The notes under the pieces: generated by a model | Told to the model about the DNA's origin: nothing | What the model saw: only the letters and a program-made list of their open reading frames with translations | Database searches by the model: none | Program-made: the position numbers and the translations under genes | Part shown: in pieces, positions 14,629-18,706 of the stretch | How the letters are laid out: every line of letters begins with the position of its first letter | Numbering within the stretch: position 1 is the first letter of the stretch | Assembly: GCA_018663565.1 (NCBI GenBank) | Contig: JABJQE010000241.1 | Coordinates: forward strand, 1-18,706 | DNA: 18,706 nt | Reading direction: 5' to 3' | DNA from: Phycisphaerae bacterium | GTDB taxonomy: Bacteria > Planctomycetota > Phycisphaerae > Phycisphaerales > SM1A02

Positions 14629-15435
14629 ATGACGACCGCAACCGACCTCACCACCATCACGCTCACCATCTCGGACCACGTGGCCACCATTTCGCTCAAT
14701 AGACCAGATGTACTCAACGCCTTCAATGACGAGGTCAGCGCAGAATTCATCGCCACACTCAAACACATCGCTCGCGACGACGATGTGCGAGTTGTTGTCA
14801 TCACCGGAGTTGGACGCGCCTTTAGCAGCGGACAAGACCTTGGTGACCTCGAAGCCAAGTACGTCCCAGGCCACGTCCCCACCATGGCAACAGATCTCAA
14901 GAAACGATACGACCCATGGGTCAAACTCATTCGAACGATGGAAAAACCCGTCATTGCCGCCGTCAACGGTGTTGCTGCCGGTGCCGGCTGCAGCCTTGCG
15001 CTCGCCTGCGACATGCGAATTGCATCTGAGCACGCCAAGTTCATTGAGGTATTCGTCAACGTCGGCCTCGTCCCAGACTCAGCGAGCACCTGGACACTCC
15101 CCCGCCTTGTCGGCCTCGGCCGGGCCATGGAACTCTGCATGACAGGGCGTCCCGTCAAAGCCGACGAAGCACTTGCCATCGGGCTGGTGAATCAAGTCGT
15201 GCCCGCAGATGAGCTCGAATCAGCCACTGCCAAGATGGCCGCCCGCCTCAGTTCCCTCCCAGGCAAAGCCCTCGGGCTGACCAAGCGCCTGCTCAACGAC
15301 TCCTTTGAACGAACACTTCCTGAGCAACTTGAGGCTGAGGCCTTCGCCCAAGACACTGCGGGTCGCACCGCTGATCACTTCGAAGGTGTCACAGCCTTTC
15401 TGCAGAAACGCACACCCACCTTTACTGGAAAGTAG
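14629..15435 (+). CDS. paaG: PaaG-like 1,2-epoxyphenylacetyl-CoA isomerase
   Basis: A 268-residue crotonase-fold protein. The hydratase glutamates are replaced: GAGCSLALACD carries Ser122 where PaaF has Glu, while Asp150 in VGLVPDSASTWTLPRL matches the catalytic Asp of PaaG isomerases. SSGQDLGDLEAKYVPG matches the PaaG oxyanion-hole region. PaaG converts the ring epoxide of phenylacetyl-CoA to the seven-membered oxepin-CoA, the step after PaaABCE. It is a paralogue of the preceding gene; both end in a PTF-x-GK tail. It starts seven bases after the paaF stop and ends two bases before paaH. Confidence 0.9.
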   Translation: MTTATDLTTITLTISDHVATISLNRPDVLNAFNDEVSAEFIATLKHIARDDDVRVVVITGVGRAFSSGQDLGDLEAKYVPGHVPTMATDLKKRYDPWVKLIRTMEKPVIAAVNGVAAGAGCSLALACDMRIASEHAKFIEVFVNVGLVPDSASTWTLPRLVGLGRAMELCMTGRPVKADEALAIGLVNQVVPADELESATAKMAARLSSLPGKALGLTKRLLNDSFERTLPEQLEAEAFAQDTAGRTADHFEGVTAFLQKRTPTFTGK

Positions 15436-15437
15436 CC

Positions 15438-16673
15438 ATGCCAACTGTTGGAATACTCGGGGCCGGCGCAATGGGCGCGGGCATTGCGCAGGTAGCCTCA
15501 ACCGCTCAATGGCGTGTGCGACTGATTGATGTCGACCTGCCAACCTGCGAAGCAGCCAAGCAGAGCATCGCGAAACGGCTTGCTCGAAATGTCGAGAAGA
15601 ATCGGATGAGTCAATCCGAAGCCGATGCAGCCTTTGCCAACATTCTGCCATCGACGCATGAGGACGTCTCCGACTGCGATCTCTTTATCGAGGCCATCGT
15701 CGAAGATCTCAACATCAAGGTGTCTGCCCTGAAACCAATTCTCGCGAGGCTAGGGACCGAGGCCATCATCGCCACCAACACTTCGTCGCTTTCCGTTTCG
15801 GATCTTGGTGAACGCATTGGAGCTGCAGATCGAACCTGCGGCATGCACTTCTTTAATCCAGCCCCAATCATGAAACTTGTCGAGGTCGTTCGCGGAAACG
15901 CTACCCAACCATCAGTACTCGATCGTGTCTCGTCGATCGCACGCGATTGGAATAAACAAGTCGCCCAGTGCGCCGACACGCCCGGATTCATTGTGAATCG
16001 CGTCGCGCGGCCGTACTACCTTGAAGCATTTCGATGCCTCGAAGATGGCCTCGCTGACCCCGCCGCCATTGACGATGCAATGAAAACAATCGGGGGGTTC
16101 CGAATGGGACCATTTGAACTGACAGATTTCATCGGCCACGATGTCAACACTGCAACAACACGAAGCATTTGGGAGCAATGGAACCGACCTTCTCGGCTTG
16201 CCCCTGTTGCGATTCAAGAGCAATTAGTGTCCGACGGAACACTTGGACGTAAGACAGGATGCGGCGTGTATGACTGGTCTGGCGAACAACCCGTGTGTGT
16301 GCTCCGGCCACCCCAAGATGCAGCAACTGGCGTCTCCAATCTTGACGATATTGCAATACGGTTCTGCGAGGCTGCCACAGCAAATCCCGAATCGATCGCA
16401 CGGTGCAGTGATCGTCAACGCGTCATCTTCACCCGCATCCTCGCTGCGATCATCAATGAGGCGGCCTGGGCAGCGCACGATGGCGTCGCCACCGAAGCTG
16501 ACATTGATATTGCTATGCAAGCAGGCGTGAATTATCCACATGGCCTCTTCAACTGGTCAAGGGACATCGGGTCTGATCTGGTTGTGATGACACTTTCTGC
16601 GTTGAATGCCACAACTGATGACGGGCGATTCATCCCACCACTGATTGACTCGGGAGAGCACGGCAGCCCCTGA
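15438..16673 (+). CDS. paaH: PaaH-like 3-hydroxyadipyl-CoA dehydrogenase
   Basis: An NAD-dependent 3-hydroxyacyl-CoA dehydrogenase of 411 residues. The N-terminal Rossmann domain opens with GAGAMGAGIAQ (8-18), with Asp31 ending strand 2 (NAD preference). Catalytic residues Ser116, His137 (MHFFNP), Glu149 and Asn187 (PGFIVNRV) have the same spacing as in human HAD. Two C-terminal dimerisation-type domains follow, at about 188-285 (GGFRMGPFELTDFIGHDVN) and 320-405 (AIINEAAWAAHDGVATEADI), as in PaaH/FadB-type dehydrogenases. It oxidises 3-hydroxyadipyl-CoA to 3-oxoadipyl-CoA. It is shorter than E. coli PaaH (about 475). The GGAAAG at the end of paaG is five bases before the spacer to its ATG and probably acts as ribosome binding site. 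Confidence 0.9.
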   Translation: MPTVGILGAGAMGAGIAQVASTAQWRVRLIDVDLPTCEAAKQSIAKRLARNVEKNRMSQSEADAAFANILPSTHEDVSDCDLFIEAIVEDLNIKVSALKPILARLGTEAIIATNTSSLSVSDLGERIGAADRTCGMHFFNPAPIMKLVEVVRGNATQPSVLDRVSSIARDWNKQVAQCADTPGFIVNRVARPYYLEAFRCLEDGLADPAAIDDAMKTIGGFRMGPFELTDFIGHDVNTATTRSIWEQWNRPSRLAPVAIQEQLVSDGTLGRKTGCGVYDWSGEQPVCVLRPPQDAATGVSNLDDIAIRFCEAATANPESIARCSDRQRVIFTRILAAIINEAAWAAHDGVATEADIDIAMQAGVNYPHGLFNWSRDIGSDLVVMTLSALNATTDDGRFIPPLIDSGEHGSP

Positions 16674-16699
16674 CCTCAGTGCACTACAATCCACACCTT

Positions 16700-17905
16700 A
16701 TGACACGCCGCGCCGCAATCGTTTCCGCCCTTCGCACACCCTTTGGCCGATATGGCGGCGCGCTCAGCAGCGTCCGCCCCGACGATCTCGCGGCCCATGC
16801 CATCAAATATGCCGTGCAACAAGCGGGCATTGATCCCGCTTCGATCGATGATGTATACCTCGGCGCCGCAAACCAGGCGGGCGAAGACAATCGCAACGTC
16901 GCCCGCATGGCCGCTCTTCTTGCCGGACTACCCATCAGCGTCGGCGGATGCACTGTCAACAGATTGTGCGCTTCGGGACTCGAAGCCATCAACATCGCTG
17001 CGCGGATGATTGAAGCCAATTGCGGCGACGTCTTTGTTGCTGGTGGTGTCGAGAGCATGAGCCGAGCACCATTTGTCATGGCCAAGGGCGAGCGGGCCTT
17101 TGATCGTAAACTTGATGTGCATGACACAACAATCGGCTGGCGATTTACGAATCCCGCCCTTTCCGAACTACACCATCCATATGGAATGGGCGAAACTGCA
17201 GAGAATCTTGCACGAAAGTTCAAAATCAGTCGCGACGAACAAGATCGATTCGCAGTGCTCAGCCAGCAGAAATGGGCGCTCGCCAACGAGATGAATATCT
17301 TTGACGACGAGCTACTTGCCGTCGATGTGCCGCAACGCCGCAAAGACCCCATCCACTTCGACACCGATGAACACCCGCGACCAAACACAACGGTTGAGAC
17401 CCTTGCCAAATTGCGGCCCGCCTTCGCCCAGGATGATGAGGCCACCGTGACAGCCGGCAACTCAAGTGGCGTCAATGATGGCGCCGCAGCACTCGTGCTG
17501 ATGGAAGCCGGCCGGGCCAAACAGGAAGGTCGAAAAATCTTAGCCCTCGTAGGCCCCTCTGCCTCGGCAGGCGTTGACCCTGCCACGATGGGGCTTGGTC
17601 CTGTTCCGGCTACCCAAAAAGCACTCGCCCGCGCAGGGCTCACCGTCGAAGATATCGGCCTCTTTGAACTCAATGAGGCATTTGCAGCCCAATCTATCGC
17701 CTGCACCCGCGAACTTGGGCTCGACTTGGACCGCGTTAACGTCAACGGAGGGGCCATCGCCATCGGCCATCCACTCGGCGCAAGCGGTGCCCGGCTGGCC
17801 GCGACGCTGGTCCATGAGATGAACCGTCGCAAAACGGACCTCGGGGTCGCTACACTCTGCGTTGGCGTTGGGCAGGGCCTCGCGACAGTCTTTGAGCATC
17901 CCTGA
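16700..17905 (+). CDS. paaJ: PaaJ/PcaF-type 3-oxoadipyl-CoA thiolase
   Basis: A thiolase of 401 residues that splits 3-oxoadipyl-CoA (and the 5,6-dehydro form) with CoA into succinyl-CoA (or its 2,3-dehydro form) and acetyl-CoA. The N-terminal ALRTPFGRYGGALSSVRPDD closely matches PaaJ/PcaF. Catalytic residues are Cys90 (NRLCASGLEA), His357 (AIAIGHPLGASGA) and Cys387. The last motif reads LCVGVGQG instead of the usual CxGGGxG, a mild variation. ATG 16700 starts directly at the family N-terminus; the in-frame GTG at 16679 would add seven unconserved residues. No clear Shine-Dalgarno is seen. It lies 26 bp after paaH and is the last complete gene of the paa operon in the window. Confidence 0.92.
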   Translation: MTRRAAIVSALRTPFGRYGGALSSVRPDDLAAHAIKYAVQQAGIDPASIDDVYLGAANQAGEDNRNVARMAALLAGLPISVGGCTVNRLCASGLEAINIAARMIEANCGDVFVAGGVESMSRAPFVMAKGERAFDRKLDVHDTTIGWRFTNPALSELHHPYGMGETAENLARKFKISRDEQDRFAVLSQQKWALANEMNIFDDELLAVDVPQRRKDPIHFDTDEHPRPNTTVETLAKLRPAFAQDDEATVTAGNSSGVNDGAAALVLMEAGRAKQEGRKILALVGPSASAGVDPATMGLGPVPATQKALARAGLTVEDIGLFELNEAFAAQSIACTRELGLDLDRVNVNGGAIAIGHPLGASGARLAATLVHEMNRRKTDLGVATLCVGVGQGLATVFEHP

Positions 17906-17957
17906 GCCTGCTCGTCCAGCGCAGAGATAAGTGCCCTTCAACACAAGGATTCCGCGC

Positions 17958-18706
17958 ATGAGTGGCGCTGCAAACCCGATTTCACCCCCGGACATCACGA
18001 TCACATGTGATCCGGAAAAACTCGCCGAGTTCGAGCAACGAATCGCCGACGGCGTGCTGATCGAGCCCGGCGACTGGATGCCCGAAGCCTATCGCTCGCT
18101 GATGCTGCGAATGGCTGAGCACCATGCCAACAGTGAGATTGTTGGAGCCTTGCCCGAAGGCGAGTGGATCACTCGCGCCCCAAGCATGCTTCGCAAACTG
18201 TCGCTTATCGCCAAAGTGCAAGATGAAGTTGGACACGGCCAAATGCTCTACCGCGTGTCTCAAGAACTTGGCAAGAGCCGCGACGACATGCTGCGAGATC
18301 TTGTCACCGGCAAAACCAAGTACCACAACTGCTTCAACTACCCATGTCCAACATGGGGCGACATCGCCATGATTCAGTGGCTTATTGATGGCGCCGCGAT
18401 CATGAATCAAAAGACACTCGCTGACGGCGCCTACGGACCCTATGTCCGCACCATGAATCGCATCAATATGGAAGAAGCCTTCCACTTCAAGAGTGGCGAA
18501 GACATGGTGCTCACGCTCATGAGTGGAACCAAGGGCCAACGGGCCATGGGCCAAGATGCTTTCGATCGTTGGTGGCCAATCTCGCTCATGTTCTTCGGGC
18601 CCGCCGACAAACCAAATGCAGAGGAGCTTCCACCCATGAAGTGGAGGCTGAAGACTGAGCGAAACGACTCGCTCCGACAGCGGTTTGTCAACCGTTTCGC
18701 ACCGGC
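17958..18706 (+). CDS. paaA: PaaA, ring 1,2-phenylacetyl-CoA epoxidase subunit A (cut by window edge)
   Basis: About 249 codons are present before the window ends. PaaA is the diiron catalytic subunit of the PaaABC(E) multicomponent oxygenase that epoxidises the ring of phenylacetyl-CoA. The match to E. coli PaaA runs along the whole visible length: EPGDWMPEAYRSL, SEIVGALPEGEWITRAP, AKVQDEVGHGQMLY, FNYPCPTWGDIA, MEEAFHFKSG and ERNDSLRQRFVNRF. Diiron ligands include Glu60, Glu90 and His93, with a further Glu/His pair in EEAFH. Compared with E. coli it has about 18 extra N-terminal residues. AAGGA lies eight bases before the ATG. It follows paaJ after 52 bp with no visible terminator, so it is probably in the same operon, with paaB-E expected next. 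Confidence 0.95.
   Translation, partial: MSGAANPISPPDITITCDPEKLAEFEQRIADGVLIEPGDWMPEAYRSLMLRMAEHHANSEIVGALPEGEWITRAPSMLRKLSLIAKVQDEVGHGQMLYRVSQELGKSRDDMLRDLVTGKTKYHNCFNYPCPTWGDIAMIQWLIDGAAIMNQKTLADGAYGPYVRTMNRINMEEAFHFKSGEDMVLTLMSGTKGQRAMGQDAFDRWWPISLMFFGPADKPNAEELPPMKWRLKTERNDSLRQRFVNRFAP

Noticed and set aside
14475..15179. Minus-strand open frame of 234 codons across paaF and paaG
   Set aside because: Crosses two well-supported crotonase-family genes and has shadow-like Ser/Ala/Arg composition.
16684..17832. Long minus-strand open frame (382 codons) antisense to paaJ
   Set aside because: Its product is a low-complexity Ser/Ala/Pro/Arg string with no family pattern; it mirrors the codon bias of paaJ, whose catalytic residues are all intact on the plus strand.
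1..18706. Mobile elements, CRISPR, tRNA/rRNA genes, attachment sites
   Set aside because: No transposase or integrase reading frame, no regularly spaced repeats, and no tRNA-like cloverleaf or rRNA sequence was recognised by eye; a tRNA or Rfam scan would settle small RNAs.

Overview
The window holds 19 supported genes on both strands (17 complete, one cut at each end) and no mobile element, CRISPR array, rRNA or tRNA that I can see. Gene content suggests a heterotrophic Gram-negative-type bacterium, tentatively Planctomycetota of the Phycisphaerae kind. That placement is inference: it rests on the HEAT-repeat protein carrying the WxxWW tryptophan motif common in planctomycetal proteins, a cysteine-free S18, loosely packed short operons, and ftsW/murG kept together. 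No marker here proves it. Coding density is high and the longest gap between genes is about 120 bp.

Left part (1-4364). The 5' end of miaB (minus strand) diverges from an ftsW-murG pair (peptidoglycan polymerisation and lipid II synthesis). Next come an unrecognised protein and a GGDEF diguanylate cyclase, which overlap by ATGA. Both appear to carry receiver-like folds without the phospho-accepting Asp.

Minus-strand operon (7276-4386). A class I glutamine amidotransferase of peptidase family C26, a YgfZ-type folate-binding protein, a 53-residue single-pass membrane peptide and HMG-CoA lyase follow one another with overlapping stop and start codons, so they are very probably co-transcribed and translationally coupled.

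Middle (7395-13374). A stand-alone rpsR is followed by a convergent TPR protein. The TPR gene diverges from a secreted or lipoprotein HEAT-repeat protein, then comes fumC. The stop codon of fumC directly abuts that of a convergent, short, membrane-anchored alpha/beta-hydrolase homologue whose nucleophile serine is replaced by glycine.

Right part (13386-18706). This is a phenylacetate degradation (paa) operon: an FlK-type hotdog thioesterase, paaF, paaG, paaH, paaJ and the start of paaA. Together they encode the isomerase (PaaG), hydratase (PaaF), dehydrogenase (PaaH) and thiolase (PaaJ) of the aerobic CoA-linked ring-cleavage route, plus the first subunit of the ring epoxidase (PaaA). PaaBCDE, PaaK and PaaZ are not in the window and would be expected just beyond the right edge or elsewhere. 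The pathway yields acetyl-CoA and succinyl-CoA, which enter the TCA cycle (fumC is nearby but not obviously in the same operon).

I do not see a clearly new system. The points most worth a second look are the FlK-type thioesterase and its short upstream ORF at the head of the paa operon, the degenerate alpha/beta-hydrolase next to it, the tightly overlapped C26-YgfZ-membrane peptide-HMG-CoA lyase operon, and the pseudo-receiver/GGDEF pair.
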